Source of the DNA: Orientallactaga sibirica
Taxonomy: Eukaryota; Chordata; Mammalia; Rodentia; Dipodidae
DNA length: 64,000 bases
Reading direction: 5' to 3'
NCBI GenBank assembly: GCA_036365145.1
Contig: JAEOAD010000012.1
Location: 41,918,501-41,982,500, forward strand
A program made the translations under genes and the position numbers. The notes beneath the pieces were generated by a model. It was given only the letters and a program-made list of their open reading frames with translations. It was not told where the DNA came from and did not search any database. Numbering within the stretch: the first letter of the stretch is position 1; each line of letters begins with the position of its first letter. Of this stretch, positions 24,817-36,670 are shown piece after piece.

Positions 24817-24891
24817 CGGTTCTGAGGACCGAACCCAGGGCCTTGCATTTGCTAGGCAACCGCTCATCCACTGAGGTAAATTCTCAGCCCT
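24794..24891 (-). repeat. ID-type tRNA SINE
   Basis: The minus strand shows an ID-like element with box A/box B (GGTTCGGTCC on the minus strand) and a long A-tail (T-run to 24816). A perfect 15-bp TSD, GCCACTGAGCTTTTT, lies at 24779-24793 and 24892-24906. Confidence 0.9.
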
Positions 24892-24906
24892 GCCACTGAG
24901 CTTTTT

Positions 24907-25634
24907 GATGTTAGATGTGTAACAGAGCAATTTCTTAGTTAAATGTACTTGAGGGAGAATTATATTTAATTGTAAGCAAATCCCTTAGACAAAAGTAACA
25001 TTTGAGGTATCTTTTGCTTGGCTTATTGTAGAATCTTCAGTTATCTTATATGTGCAAAAATCTATCTTGCTTTCAAGGCAGAAGAACTGTAAAGTAAATA
25101 GGCGTTTCCCACAGAGCATGTATGGGTATCAAACAAGGCTGAGGAGTTAAATGACTCTTAGATTTGTTCTCCATTCAGGATAGAAGTAACCATGGTTTTC
25201 ACCCTGTGAAACAATGGAATCATGGTTTTCAATTGTTGCAAGCATTTAACATGTATGCCATTATAGCTAATGGTGGAAAAAAATCCTATAAAATTTAATA
25301 GCCATTATAGAAAAAGTGTTGGCAGAAAATATCCTCAAATGAAAACAGTGCAACAGAAATGATCATAGGCAGCTTCTTGTCACATCTGATACCTGTTCAG
25401 TATAACCATTTGTCTCAATTTTGTATCCTGACTTTAAGCTAAATTTAATAGATCCAAGGGCAATTATAAATCTAAAAACACTCATTCACTGTCATCTCAC
25501 AGTGAATTGTTACTTTATTTTGGCTTTGCTACTAACTTCTGTAATCAACTCACCAGAAATCAACACAGACTTTGTAGCAAAGTCAAGTTTTCCATGCATT
25601 ACTATTTGCAAGAGAAAATAATCTGATTAATTCG
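24907..25634. other. Intergenic, no recognised feature
   Basis: The sequence is A/T-rich and unique-looking. The short ORF at 25421-25621 has no recognisable domain. Confidence 0.5.
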
Positions 25635-25648
25635 GGTTTACTCTTAAA

Positions 25649-25686
25649 AAAATTTTTTTTTTTTTTATTTTAGAAAGAGAGAAAGA

Positions 25687-25725
<39 letters not shown>

Positions 25726-25926
25726 AGAAAGAGAGAGAGATTTGGCCCACTAGGGCTTCAGCCACTACAATCCAACTCCAGATGCTTGCACCACCTAGTG
25801 GGCATGTGAGACCTTACACTTGCTTCACTTTGTGCATCTCACTAACGTGGGATCTGGAGAGTAGAACATGGGTCTTTAGGCTTCACAGGCGAGTACCTTA
25901 ACCATTAAGCAGTCTCTCCAGCCCCA
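25649..25926 (-). repeat. tRNA-derived SINE, long subfamily
   Basis: A minus-orientation copy with a long (GA)n stretch (25690-25740), an extra segment of about 25 bp around 25800-25832, and head GCAGTCTCTCCAGCCCC. A perfect 14-bp TSD, GGTTTACTCTTAAA, lies at 25635-25648 and 25927-25940. Confidence 0.95.
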
Positions 25927-25940
25927 GGTTTACTCTTAAA

Positions 25941-26739
25941 GCATTTCTGTCTGTTATTAAGCAGAGGAGGGTAACCAATGTATTTTGACTATATCAGTTT
26001 ACTTGACATAATAAGAACATAATAGACTGTTTATAATTGTACTTCTTAAGAGTGGGGAACTTTTAGTTTCATTCTTTTTCTAAACATCTTAATGATAGCA
26101 TTGTGAGACTTGAGTTTATGGATTTCTCTCATTTATTTACTGCGTAATTTAGAAATTATGTTTTATAGGGACAATATGTTTGTGCTTGTCTTGCTTGCAC
26201 AATAGTAAATGGGTCTGAGACTAATGAAAATAAAATATCACAACATTTACTAACATGAAAAGCCTAAAAAAAAAAAAACAACCCCAAAACAATAGTGTGC
26301 TTTAATGTAGAAGCAAATAGAAATACAAAGTTTCATTTTCAAATGGAGTCATGGCTCACATCATCTCATTTTCTTCATTCAAGGAGGAAAACATTAACAC
26401 AAGATATAGCTGTCCTCCAATTCATTTGATCTAATTTTCAACTTCTAAAGCACCAGGCACCGACCGATGCTTACTCATGAACCTTGTCTTACTTATAATG
26501 AAAAGGAAAGCAGCCTAGCATTTTCTGGTGTGACTGAGGATTTTTTTCTTTCTCTTCTTCAATTTCCAAAGATAGCATCTTATATTGGAAAGTGATTCTT
26601 ATGCATATTTGTGGGAAAAGTCCACAGAGAGTGACAGTAGGACACTGCTCTTCAATATTAGGTTTGCATATTTCAAAACAAACCAGTTCTGAAACATGAA
26701 CAGGTGATTACTTTAATGTGATTTAGTATCTCAACACAT
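25941..26739. other. Intergenic, no recognised feature
   Basis: The sequence is A/T-rich with an A-run at 26267-26278. I see no gene or confident repeat. Confidence 0.5.
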
Positions 26740-26865
26740 TATTTCAGTGATTTGGAACCTACCAGGCTCTGTTTTAGACCCTGAGGATGCAGTGGGGAAT
26801 AAGATAGGCAGTTTATACCCACTTCAAATTTACATTCTAGTGGGAAAGACACAGGTTAAAAATTC
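26740..26865 (+). repeat. Ancient L2/MIR-like relic
   Basis: The order CCAGGCTCTGTTTTAGACCC, GATGCAGTGGGGAATAAGA, then ACATTCTAGTGGGAAAGAC is a phrase found in ancient mammalian L2/MIR-class repeats. The family assignment is from memory. Confidence 0.4.
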
Positions 26866-26870
26866 CCAGA

Positions 26871-26974
26871 TGACCCAGAACTTGGGAGGTAGGAGGATTG
26901 CCGTGAGTTCAAGGCCACCCTGGACTACATGGTGAATTCCAGGTCCGCCTGAGCTAGAGTGAAAACCTACCTTG

Positions 26975-27005
<31 letters not shown>

Positions 27006-27006
27006 C
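26871..27006 (+). repeat. B1 SINE, 5'-truncated
   Basis: It starts inside B1 at CTTGGGAGGTAGGAGGATTG and ends in an (AAAAC)n tail. The TSD ATTCCCAGA is at 26862-26870 and 27007-27015. Confidence 0.9.
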
Positions 27007-27061
27007 ATTCCCAGAGAAATTGAAATTGTGGTGAGTTTCATAAGTCATCAGAATTCAGATG

Positions 27062-27425
27062 AAGGGCAATAGTGAGATAGTTCTCTTTGTAAAATGCTTG
27101 CCTTCAAGCTTGAGAATGTGAGTTTGAGCCCCCAAACCCAGATAAGATGTCAGGAGTGGTGGCATGTGTTTGTAATTCCAGTGCTGGATAGACAGAGATG
27201 GTCAGATCCCTAGAGCTCACTAGCCAGCCTCATTGGTGAGCTCCAGGTCAATGAAGGATACTGTGTCAGAAAGAGGTGGGCTGCATACCTGAGGACTGAC
27301 ACATGTGGTTGTCCTCGGGCCTCCACATGCATGTGCATGTACATCCCCATACACTTGTGCATCCACACATATAACCACACCTACACACATGCACACATAC
27401 CATATACAAACACAGGCAAAAACCA
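27062..27425 (+). repeat. B4-like tRNA/B1 composite SINE
   Basis: A degraded head, then GGTGGCATGTGTTTGTAATT, then a block ending CTAGCCAGCCTCATTGGTGA, then GACTGACACATGTGGTTGTC and a CA/TG-rich 3' part. Confidence 0.8.
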
Positions 27426-27798
27426 AAATAAAAAGAGATGAGGAATGAGGTCAGAAGGATTGAATTAAGGTGGCATTTGACCAAGATTCATGGTGTGAGG
27501 AGTCAGGAATGAAGAGGGCCGTTGAAACAGTATTAGTGGGGCAGGGAACAGCAAGGCCAGAGGAAGAAACACATGACATACTTGGGGAATAGGCATGCTG
27601 CCAGTGGGCAGGGATGGCATGATGTGTGTGTGAGGGGCAGCCTGGGGTGCCAGGGTGAGCTCAGATAGAGTTCCATAGCAGGCAGGTGCACTCTCAAAGC
27701 GGTGCAGGGTCGCCAGGCAGCTGGTAGGAAGACAGTGTGGATTTACATTTTAAAGAATTTACTGAGGCTGCTGTGTGGAGACAGATTGGAAGAGGGTT

Positions 27799-27829
<31 letters not shown>
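27799..27829. repeat. (TG)n microsatellite
   Basis: About 15 uninterrupted TG units. Confidence 0.97.
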
Positions 27830-27831
<2 letters not shown>

Positions 27832-29679
27832 GGACAAAAATCCAAGCAGGAAAATCAATTAGGAAGCCATTGCAGGGATCTGCAAAGTCAATATATTGCT
27901 GGACCATGGTGGGCACTATTAAAAATTATAATCAGAATAAAATTTAAACTTAAGCGGGTGGATGAGAAGCACCAGAAAACTGGGGAAAGTGGAATAAGCA
28001 GGACTTGGTTGATTCTCATTTGGCTGGAAAGGCAGCCACCCAATGAGATTCTTTGTCTTTCCCAAAGGCTTAAAGCTTTGACAAAACAGCACAGTGTTAA
28101 AATTCCCCAGGACACCACTTAATATATAAAAGCTAGACTGGAAAGCAAAGACAGCCCCCCACATAACTCAAAGATATTAAAGACAGAACAAAGATGAAGT
28201 AGAAAAATGGATCACTGTTGGTGATTGTAGGTGGTGCTGATATATAGAACAATTCAAAACAAAAACCAATCCCTCACCTCCAGGCAAACTAAATAGTTTT
28301 GTTCACTGTCTACTCTGGTCATTTCTTTGGGAATAGGCCATATGAATGTAAGTGAACTTGTTAAGTCTATTTCCAATCTTCTCGCCACCCCCTGTCTCTT
28401 AAATGAACATTTCTGATATAATAAAAGGGGCTCACTTGCTGTGATTTCCTCCTCTCTCCAAGAAGGATGAGTCTGCTGCAGCAGCTGGAAGTGTATTCCC
28501 TTCTTTGGGAAGATTGCAGTGAGCCTGATGTTCAACCCAAGGGCATCTGTGGTTATGGTGCCTGTGAACAGCATTCTCATAATCCAGTCTGGATACAGTT
28601 TTTATAATTGAACAGCAAAGACATCTGACAGATGTGGGCAGGGTAATTTGAAAGCTAGATGGCACAAAGAAATCAAGTTCATTTTATGTCAGAATCAAAT
28701 CTTTAACACAAAAAAGACACAAAGCTAGCCCTTACATTTAGTTTTGAAAACGATATTATTAATTATAGGCAGGTGATGGGAATTTCCTGGTTCTCCCCTT
28801 CACTTCTCCTATATCCCTTTAGTTTCTTTACTTTTAAGTGTGTTCATTTCCATGGAACTAGCAAGATGCTGATTCAGTAGGTCTATTATTCCCAAAGGTT
28901 TGCAAACCACTGAACACATCTAATGTACAGCTTGCCCAATTTTAGTGAACAGCTAACTTCACAGACGTTAATGAGGCCAATTATTGGCAAGTGAATCTGA
29001 AGTGAGGAACACATTAGGTTTGCCACTATAGCAGTTATTTGTTTATTAGGATTGATTGAGGCAAACTTCCTTTTGATCATTACATCTGATTGATCACAGC
29101 ACATGGCATTATGAAAGAATGAGGTTCCCAAATCAGATAGCTACTTGGAAGAAAAATCTCTACCTAGCAAGGGCAGAACATGTTCCCCTATCCATTTCAG
29201 TGTGAAAGCCTGACCATTAAAATGGAATGGATCCTAATTAGTCTTTTCACAAATCTCTAAAACTTTTTGGTCTTTTCTGTTGAGCAGACCTTAAAAGAAG
29301 CCTAAATTCCTCCCTTGCCCACATAGAGTCAATATCAAAGAAAATAACTTGCATGGTAATACTTACTGCTGAAAATGAGTGCAGACAGAGCAATCCTGAT
29401 TTGAAGTGGCATTGGAAAGTATAATTTGATTCACCCAGCCAAATGATTACTGCAAGTACAGATCACCAGCACAGCCCACTCCAGGACATTTGAATTGGTG
29501 ATCAGCTGACAGCTAATTGCGAGCCTGAGTTTGCCTCTTGAGCTACAGCCTGGAAGCAGGGAAAAATCCTCCCACAGACTCCTTTGCCTAGATAGAGGCC
29601 TTTTCATATTGGAAATAGTCATTCTGTTTGTGCTGACCAGTTGGTATTGACTCACAATCCTAAGTTTATTTGTCCAATA
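27830..29679. other. Intergenic, no recognised feature
   Basis: About 1.85 kb of unique-looking sequence. Several ORFs of 70-108 codons on both strands overlap each other and show no recognisable domain, so I treat them as chance. Confidence 0.5.
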
Positions 29680-29766
29680 GCTTACCCCTGTTTGAGACAG
29701 GGTCTCACTATGCAGCCCAGGCTATAGCTTCCTGCTTGCAGATAAGGGCTACCATGGCTGAATTCC
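29680..29766 (-). repeat. B1-like relic
   Basis: TTTGAGACAGGGTCTCACTA then TGCAGCCCAGGCT, the 3' half of an old minus-orientation B1. Confidence 0.4.
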
Positions 29767-29799
29767 ATTTTTCCTTTTGTAACTCCCATCCCTGACTCT

Positions 29800-30180
29800 T
29801 AATACATTTGATGGGTAGGGATGATTCCACCTCTCAATTCTAGGGGTAGGATTTTGACCAAAGTTTGGTTAATGAGATTTATCATCCTGCCTAGAATGAC
29901 TGGTTTCAGGGGTGGCCATGCAATTAAAATCAAACCCTGGATTTTTCTGCAACCATTGAGAAAGAAGTGTGTGCTTGCGCCTCTGATTGTAAAGTGGTTG
30001 AATGAGCATCTGGATCTTATGCAGGCTTCTGCTTAGAGGATATAGAGCCAAGAGTGGAAGATAGAGATGCCTTAAAAACATTGTCAGGTTCACAGATTTA
30101 GCTGTGCTTGTACTTGTGGGGTTTCAAAGTCTGAGCCTCTGTGTCCCTGCACTCATTTCTGGCTGGCTGATGTTACTGGC
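29800..30180 (+). repeat. Candidate ancient mammalian repeat
   Basis: The phrase order AGTTTGGTTAATGAGATTTA, ACTGGTTTCAGGGGTGGCCA, then TCTGCAACCATTGAGAAAGA resembles an old interspersed repeat common in mammals whose family I cannot name with confidence. Confidence 0.35.
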
Positions 30181-30624
30181 ATAAAAATGTGCTAACATCT
30201 TGGGTAAGAGCAAGAGAGGTGAGGCAGAAGATTTTAGATCTGTTTTCTTCACACCTTTCCTCTTGGTTCTGGGAATCACAGCTTCCTGGAGAAATTCTAT
30301 TGATGTCCTGTGGATTGGCCTGTTCCATAGAAGTATTGTTCATTCTCCTCTAATTCTGGGAATGGTGAGAATTCTTCCTTTGAGATGTGGCTAGCAAAAC
30401 TGCTCAAGAAAAGTGTTTAATTGGGCTTGAGGTGACAACTTGAGATATAACCTATAAGTCACTAAATTGTTCCATGGAAAGAGAGAATATCAAAGCAACT
30501 CAACTTAGAGACAGCTTAGATAATGGGGAAAGTTTTTCTGTCCTAGATTTTCAATGTAGCTCTTAGGAGAATCTGTATTTTGTTAATAATGCATAGATAA
30601 AGATGCCCAATCCCAAGTATTTTT

Positions 30625-30637
30625 ATTCATTAATTTG

Positions 30638-30694
<57 letters not shown>

Positions 30695-30838
30695 TGAGCA
30701 TACCAGGGCCTTTTACCACTGCAATGAATTCCCAACACACATGCCTCTTTGTACATCTGGCTTTACTAGTGAATTGAGCCCTGGCCGTCAGCCTTTACAA
30801 GCAAGTGCCTTTAACTACTGAGCCTTCTCTCTAACCCT
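30625..30838 (-). repeat. tRNA-derived SINE
   Basis: A minus-orientation copy with a 50-bp (GA)n stretch (30641-30692) and a diverged head at 30808-30838. Confidence 0.9.
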
Positions 30839-30879
30839 AGATTTGAGTACCTTTAAATAAAATCTCTCTCCCAGAGTAT

Positions 30880-31018
30880 GTGACGAGAACATGGGCTTTG
30901 TAATCAGATAAACAGAGGTTCAAATTCTACTTTTTGTTTACCAACTAATTGGATGATCATTATAGATTTATTGATACTTTATAAGCTTCAATTTAGTTTT
31001 CTATAAAGTAGGAATAAT
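30880..31018 (+). repeat. MIR relic
   Basis: The MIR order CATGGGCTTTGTAATCAGAT, then GAGGTTCAAATTCTACTTTT, then GCTTCAATTTAG and a block ending GTAGGAATAATAA. Confidence 0.65.
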
Positions 31019-31020
31019 AA

Positions 31021-31212
31021 GCCAGGCATAGTGGGACACACCTTGAATCCCAGCATCATGAGGCTGAAGTAGGAGGATTGTTGTGAGTTTGAGGCCAGCC
31101 TGGGCTACAGAGTGAATTCCAGGTAAGCCTGACTGAGAATGAGACCCTGCCTCAAAAGGAAAAAGAAACAAACATCCAAAACAACAACAATAGCAGCAAC
31201 AACAAAAAGAAT
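31021..31212 (+). repeat. B1 SINE
   Basis: Starts GCCAGGCATAGTGGGACACA, ends GAGACCCTGCCTCAAAAGGA plus an A-rich (AAC) tail. Confidence 0.92.
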
Positions 31213-31734
31213 CTCTAAAGTGGGAATGAACATATTTCATTTTTGCAGAATCATCATGAAAACTAAATATATATTCATCCACTGAACACTTAATGGAGAG
31301 AACACTTCTGAGAAATGCTTTTCTGGCCAATTTCATCATTGTGTGAATATCATGGAATGCACTTACACAGACATAGATGGCATAGGCTAATAACTCGATG
31401 TGGCCTCTCAGTACAATCAAGAAGTATGGTAAACACAAGATGTATGGGTCTGCTGCCAGCCTAGTGTGGCATATTGCCTTGCAGTAAAGTTCACAAAACG
31501 GGAGTGTACTCTAAAATAATGATAAAAAGTATACTTTAGTAGAGACGTAAATCAGTTGCATAGCCGTTTGATATTATATATAACAATATGCACTGGATTT
31601 TTCTACAACTGACAGTACAGGCAGTTTGCTTACAACAGTATTACCACAGACAGTGCTATGACAGCTACAGCATCAGGAGGTGAGGTGATAGGGATTTTTC
31701 ATCTCTGTTCTAATCTTACAGGACCACTTGTATA
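31213..31734. other. Intergenic, no recognised feature
   Basis: No gene or confident repeat is seen. Confidence 0.5.
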
Positions 31735-31748
31735 TGCAATCTATTCTT

Positions 31749-31788
31749 TTTTAAATTTTTTTGTTTATTTTTAATGTATTTATTAGCA

Positions 31789-31841
<53 letters not shown>

Positions 31842-32010
31842 CAAAGGGAAAGAATGGGTGCAGCAGGGTCTCCAGCCACTGCAAACGAACTCCAGATGCA
31901 TGCGCCACCTTGTGCATCTGGCTTACATGGGTACTGGGGAATTGAGACTTGAACCAGGGTCCTTAGGCTTCATAGGCAAGCACTTAACCACTAAGCCATC
32001 TCTCCAGCCC
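31749..32010 (-). repeat. tRNA-derived SINE
   Basis: A full-length minus-orientation copy with (GA)n at 31791-31840. A perfect 14-bp TSD, TGCAATCTATTCTT, lies at 31735-31748 and 32011-32024. Confidence 0.96.
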
Positions 32011-32024
32011 TGCAATCTATTCTT

Positions 32025-32990
32025 GATTGCAATGTCATTATGTGGTGCATATGTGCATATCAAGTCAGTGTATTGTGGCAGGTTGGTGCTGGGCTCTTTT
32101 ACAATTGTACAAAGGGGCAGTGGTTGTTGAGGGTCATGTTCAGTCACCAGGCCATCTGCTACACAGAAGGCCCAACAGGTCCCACCTCTGTCAGAAGAAC
32201 TGTGTTCTCAAGGCTCCATTTCAGAGAGCAACTGCTCAGGGTTGTGTGTGACAAAAATAAAGCCATAGTCAGAGAGAACAAATTAAATCCAGAATATAAC
32301 TGTATTTTATTTGCAGAGCAGGAAAGGGAAGTGCTAACTGAAAATAGGAAATTGGAATATCATGTGTTGGGAGAGCAATTCCTTTCATCCTTGTAGCTAA
32401 TGGACTGAACAAAAAGTGAACAATTTGCTTCATATGATGATTCACTAACACTAACTGACAAGGTTTTCATTTATGAGTCCTGCTCCAAATTCATGTGCTG
32501 TTTTGTAGTGCAATAATGTAATTATCTGTCCATCTTTTGCACTGCATAGGCAGGATGACTGAAATATATGTGAGGAACAACCATGGCTGCTTTAAGCCTT
32601 CCTGTTGAGGGAAGGAGTAAGGGGACAGTGACACGGAGCAGCTCCTATTTTGCCTTAAAAAATAACCATGTTTTCTTTCAGATGTCCTCTTTTCTGGAGA
32701 ATTTACTTTTAGAGAAATATTTTGATAGGAGAAGGGAACAGAAACTGGATTAATTTTTAATTTGAGTTTTATTCTTGCCTTTTTGTCATAATTCAAACAA
32801 CTTTGAAAGAGACCCTAACTGTCACCTTTAGTGGAGGCACAGCCCACTTATCCTTGTGGCTTGCCTTGACCTGAAAAACTAGGATGGCCATGGAGAAATG
32901 TGGCATATATCAGCCCACCTCATTTCAGTGGGTTGAATAATTAAAATGAGCCTAATCTTAGCTTTATTTTCTATTTCTAAACATTCATTT
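32025..32990. other. Intergenic, no recognised feature
   Basis: Two overlapping plus-strand ORFs (32027-32251 and 32040-32396) have no recognisable domain or splice context, and I do not call them genes. Confidence 0.5.
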
Positions 32991-32991
32991 T

Positions 32992-33066
32992 TAATTACTG
33001 GAGATTCAACATAGAGCCTTGTGAATGCCAAGCAAATGTTCTTCTGAGTGACGTCTCCAGCCCTAT
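32992..33066 (-). repeat. ID-like tRNA SINE relic
   Basis: The minus strand reads as an ID-like head ending at 33066. The plus strand has TTACTGGAGATTCAACATAG and GAGTGACGTCTCCAGCCC. Confidence 0.5.
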
Positions 33067-33242
33067 TCATTTTTTTTTTTTTTTTTTTTTTTTTTACGAG
33101 GTAGGGTTTCATGTTAGCCCAGGCTGACCTGAAATTCACTATGTAATCTCAGGGTGACCTTAAGCTCATGATGATCCTCCTACCTCTGCCTCCCAAGTTT
33201 AATCCCAAGGGATTAAAGGTGTGTACCACCATACCCAGCTCC
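33067..33242 (-). repeat. B1 SINE
   Basis: A minus-orientation B1 with a T-tail of about 28 bases (33069-33096) and head at 33242. A TTAATCCCAAGGGATTAAAG palindrome-like duplication interrupts it at about 33197-33218. Confidence 0.9.
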
Positions 33243-33514
33243 TTGTTCATTCTTACTAGTTTGCGGTTCACAGATAAAATAGACCAGTTAAGACAAATAG
33301 CCTACTGGGTATTTTTTGTTGTTGTTGATTTTTAATTTCTCTATTTGTATAATTTTAGTTTACTTATTTTATTATAAGTAAAATCCATCAACAAGGATAC
33401 AAGAGATCTCCAAAATGGTATAGCTGGTAACTAGAAAGGTTTTGGAATTTTTCTCCTTGCTTTCACCATGAATCTCTTTTTGTCCTCTTTCTGTGGCTAA
33501 CTTTTCTTTTTCTG

Positions 33515-33590
33515 TAGTGTTGAAGATTGAACCCAGACCCTTGTGTATGCTAGGCAAAAATCTGCCATTGAGGTACATTTCAAGCCCTCA
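33515..33590 (-). repeat. ID-like tRNA SINE relic
   Basis: The plus strand has GAAGATTGAACCCAGACCC then TGTATGCTAGGCAAA, then GAGGTACATTTCAAGCCCT. Confidence 0.5.
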
Positions 33591-34488
33591 ATAACTGCCT
33601 TTTTTTCCTCTCTATAAATAGGACCTTCTCATTACTTATTTGTGTGATGAAATATAGTACCTTGTTAATTTCTGGGTTTATATGTTATTGTTATAGTTTT
33701 AAACATAGCCAGACTCACTCCATGTGAATTCAAATCTCAAATTCTTGGGAAAGAAAATCTGATTAATCCAGTATGAGTCAGCTGTCCAATTCTATAGTGC
33801 GAAGGGTATGGTGGTTCAAAATATGGCTGCAGAGACCATTACTTGTGGGTGGGATATATGGCTTTAGGGATCCTCACCTATGGGTGGGAAGGCAGTTTTG
33901 GAAGAAGATATATTAAGCCAAAGCCCAAATAGGTTCTTATAGTATAGGTTAAAATGTTGTCACATTTGGAAAATCATCATTCTTTATAAAGCTTGCCCTT
34001 GGATCTTAAGGGATCAGAATTCAGGTGGCCTTTACCCCAATGTATTGGTTTCTTTTTCTTTCCATTTGCTGGCTTTTCATTCAAATGTTCCAGTTTTTGG
34101 AGTAGGTGAAGTGAACTGATACTAAGCTACCCTTGGCCTTCCTCTGTCCTCACTCCTTGACCACTTTGAATCTGAAATCTCAGTTACAGGGTACATAGGG
34201 ACTCTTTTAGAGATGTGGTGGCTTGAGAAGAGAGGCGGTGGAAGCAGGGGAAAGACATCCAGAGAAGAGGAAGACTTAGTATGGTGAGGTCCCATGCACT
34301 AGAGCAGAAACACTCTAAATAAAGCTCAGTGAGTGGTGGATGCTGAGCTGAGCCCACAGCCCCACTACTGGCATCTATGGAGCACCTGAGCTCCAGATAT
34401 AATGTTGATCAAAGCCAGACAAGTTCTGCACATCATTATTTGTTCCTACTGGTAGCACTGCCTCATATCTGGAAGTGGCATTTTTCTT
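33591..34488. other. Intergenic, no recognised feature
   Basis: Unique-looking sequence with no recognisable coding content. Confidence 0.5.
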
Positions 34489-34700
34489 TTTTTTTTTAAG
34501 AATGAAGCCAGTTTTATTGCGATTTGGTTTTCATCAAGATACATAGGCTGACCCATCAGATCTGTTTGACTACATAGGCGTCATTAACATGTAAGAGGTT
34601 TGTGACTCCCGCTATGGGAAAGTTTTGTTCTATTTCCTTTCCGTCTCAAGACTTTTTTTTCATCCCTTGGAGTGCTGTTACCTTGTAGGTGTGAATGTTC
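34489..34700 (-). pseudogene. Candidate processed-RNA retrocopy (3' end)
   Basis: A T-run at 34489-34498 is followed on the plus strand by TTTATT at 34514-34519. On the minus strand this is an AATAAA signal about 15 bases before a poly(A) tail, the usual mRNA 3' end. No SINE or LINE family fits. I could not identify the parent transcript or find a TSD, so a chance or old repeat end remains possible. Confidence 0.35.
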
Positions 34701-35193
34701 AGACTATGGAGCTTAGAAAAATAAGAATAGAAGCTCATGTTTAAGATGTCTACATGGTGATCAAGTGTTTCCTTAGGTCTTAGAAACAAGTGGACTCATT
34801 ACCTTCTCCCTGCTTCAGAGAAGCAGTCTCGACCTATTCTAGAAATGATGTCAGCAAATGACCATACACAGCTTTGGAAGATAGCTTTAGCTTTCCCTTA
34901 TCTTTTTGACATATATAGCATTTTTCAAGTTTACAGGTTTTATTAGATTAAAGATAGAATTTAAAGTGCTTACAAGAAGGAAAAAGGAGAGTACAGAGAG
35001 CTCCTGCCCAGGAAAATGTAGGCATAGGGTAAAGCCAAGAATACAGAGTGTTCCTGTCCTAGGCAGAAGTGGGGTAAAGCCCCTTGTAGCATTTTTAAAT
35101 TTCACTAGTTAATCATAGTTTATTATTTAGAATTATCCAGGAAAAGTTAGGTTACTATTCACTAATATTAATTAGCCTGTTTTGTCAGGATTA

Positions 35194-35465
35194 TTATTAT
35201 TATTTTTTTTGGAGAGAGACAGAGAGAGACAGAGAGAGAGGGAGAGGAGCACAGGTAGAGATGGGCGCACCAGCAGCCTCTCAGCTGCTGTGAACGAAAT
35301 CCAGATGGGTGCGCCCCCTTGTGGTCAAGTGCGGCATTGCACCCTTGTGTCACTTTGCATCTGGCTAAACGTGGGACCTGGAGATTGGAACCGCTGGAGA
35401 TTGGAACCAGCGTTCTTAGGCTTAGGAGGCAGGCACCTTAACTGCTAAACCATCTCTCCAGCCCA
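35194..35465 (-). repeat. tRNA-derived SINE, long subfamily
   Basis: A minus-orientation copy sharing with 5117-5386 both the duplicated TGGAGATTGGAACC phrase and the extra middle segment. AGGATTA repeats near 35187 and 35465 suggest the TSD. Confidence 0.92.
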
Positions 35466-35749
35466 GGATTAGTTTTTTAACCATTATTTTTAGTGTCATT
35501 GCTACACCTAAGGTGAAATCAAAGAGAACATAATGGTGTGTTTGTCTGGACACATCACATCGCCCAGTTATTTTAGAAGCAGACAAACAAGAATTACACA
35601 TGTTTCTTGTTTATTTTGGAAACTCATTTTATTTTCCTTCTTTGTGAATTGGGTTTAAAAATGACAAGACAGTAAGCATTCTGTAAGTGTAAGAAGACAG
35701 ATCTGCTTAGGTATAGCAGATGTGTGGACTTTCTTTTCTCTGTCATACA

Positions 35750-35915
35750 GGAGATAAGAGTATAGATGCTGGGGTCAGATAACCCCAGTTGAGCATCCAG
35801 CTTACTAGATAGAATATTTATCTTAGCCACTCTATTTTATCTATAACAAACAGTAGTAAGAGCTTATGGACTACTCATGAACATTGAATTAGATGATAGA
35901 TTTAAAGTACCTAGA
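35750..35915 (+). repeat. MIR relic
   Basis: GAGATAAGAGTATAGATGCT and TGGGGTCAGATAACCCCAGT are followed by degraded MIR core blocks. Confidence 0.5.
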
Positions 35916-36324
35916 ATACTAAATACCTGGGCTGGAGGTATAGGTCAGTGATAGACTGACCATTTGACTGCAGAATTCCACACATTAACACGATATCAGA
36001 CTTCTTGTGACTAGAAAAATACAGGGTAAGCATCTTGCCAATGCCTGATGCATGATGTTTGGAGATACTTAATGCATGTGAACTACTATTACTCTTTTCA
36101 TTGTTCTTGTCCAATGTATGTTAAAACCAAATGATTATATCTTCTCAATCTTTTTATTATACAGTGAATATATCAACACACTTAAAACTGGACAAAAGTC
36201 AAAGACACAAGGAGTGGAGAACAAAATATGAACATTCCCCTTTGTTCAAATGTTGCCAGCTTTTGTTATAGGGAGGTTTTGTCCCCATCTTCATCAATTC
36301 TTCCCAACCATTCCTTCAGTGATT
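35916..36324. other. Intergenic, mostly unrecognised
   Basis: An ID-like fragment may lie at 35930-35990 (GGGCTGGAGGTATAGGTCAG). Nothing else is seen. Confidence 0.4.
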
Positions 36325-36670
36325 GTTATGGCCTGAGTCTAAAATGTCCCCCAGAGGCTTATGTTTTTGAATAACTGGTCCCCAGCTGGTGGAGACTTTA
36401 GAGCACTTAGGAGGTAGGGCCTAGCTGGAAGTATGTCCTTAGCAGGTATGTGATCTCTGCTTCTTCCTATCACATACCCTATTTTCCTGTCTGCCCAGAG
36501 GTGAACATGCTGTGCTGTTAAGCTCCTGCCACCATAAGAGAAGCCACTCCAATCGCCATGCCTTCTCTGGGATTGTAATCCTTTGAAACCAGGAGCCAAA
36601 ATAAGCCTGTCCTCCCTCAAGTTGCTTCTGTCCACCCATTTGTCAGAGTGACAGGAAAAGTAACTAATGC
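36325..36670 (+). mobile_element. MaLR (ERVL-MaLR) solo LTR
   Basis: It begins TGTTATGGCCTGAGTCTAAA, contains AATGTCCCCCAGAGGC and TGGTCCCCAGCTGGTGGAG, has an AAAATAAGCC polyadenylation-like block (36598-36607), and ends GTAACTAATGC. Confidence 0.8.

Noticed and set aside
27830..28665. Overlapping ORFs of 76-108 codons on the minus strand
   Set aside because: They lie in overlapping frames with no domain, no start context and no splice signals; chance ORFs are expected at this length.
30641..31840. (GA)n tracts as independent microsatellites
   Set aside because: They are the purine-rich internal stretches of minus-orientation tRNA-derived SINEs, not separate loci.
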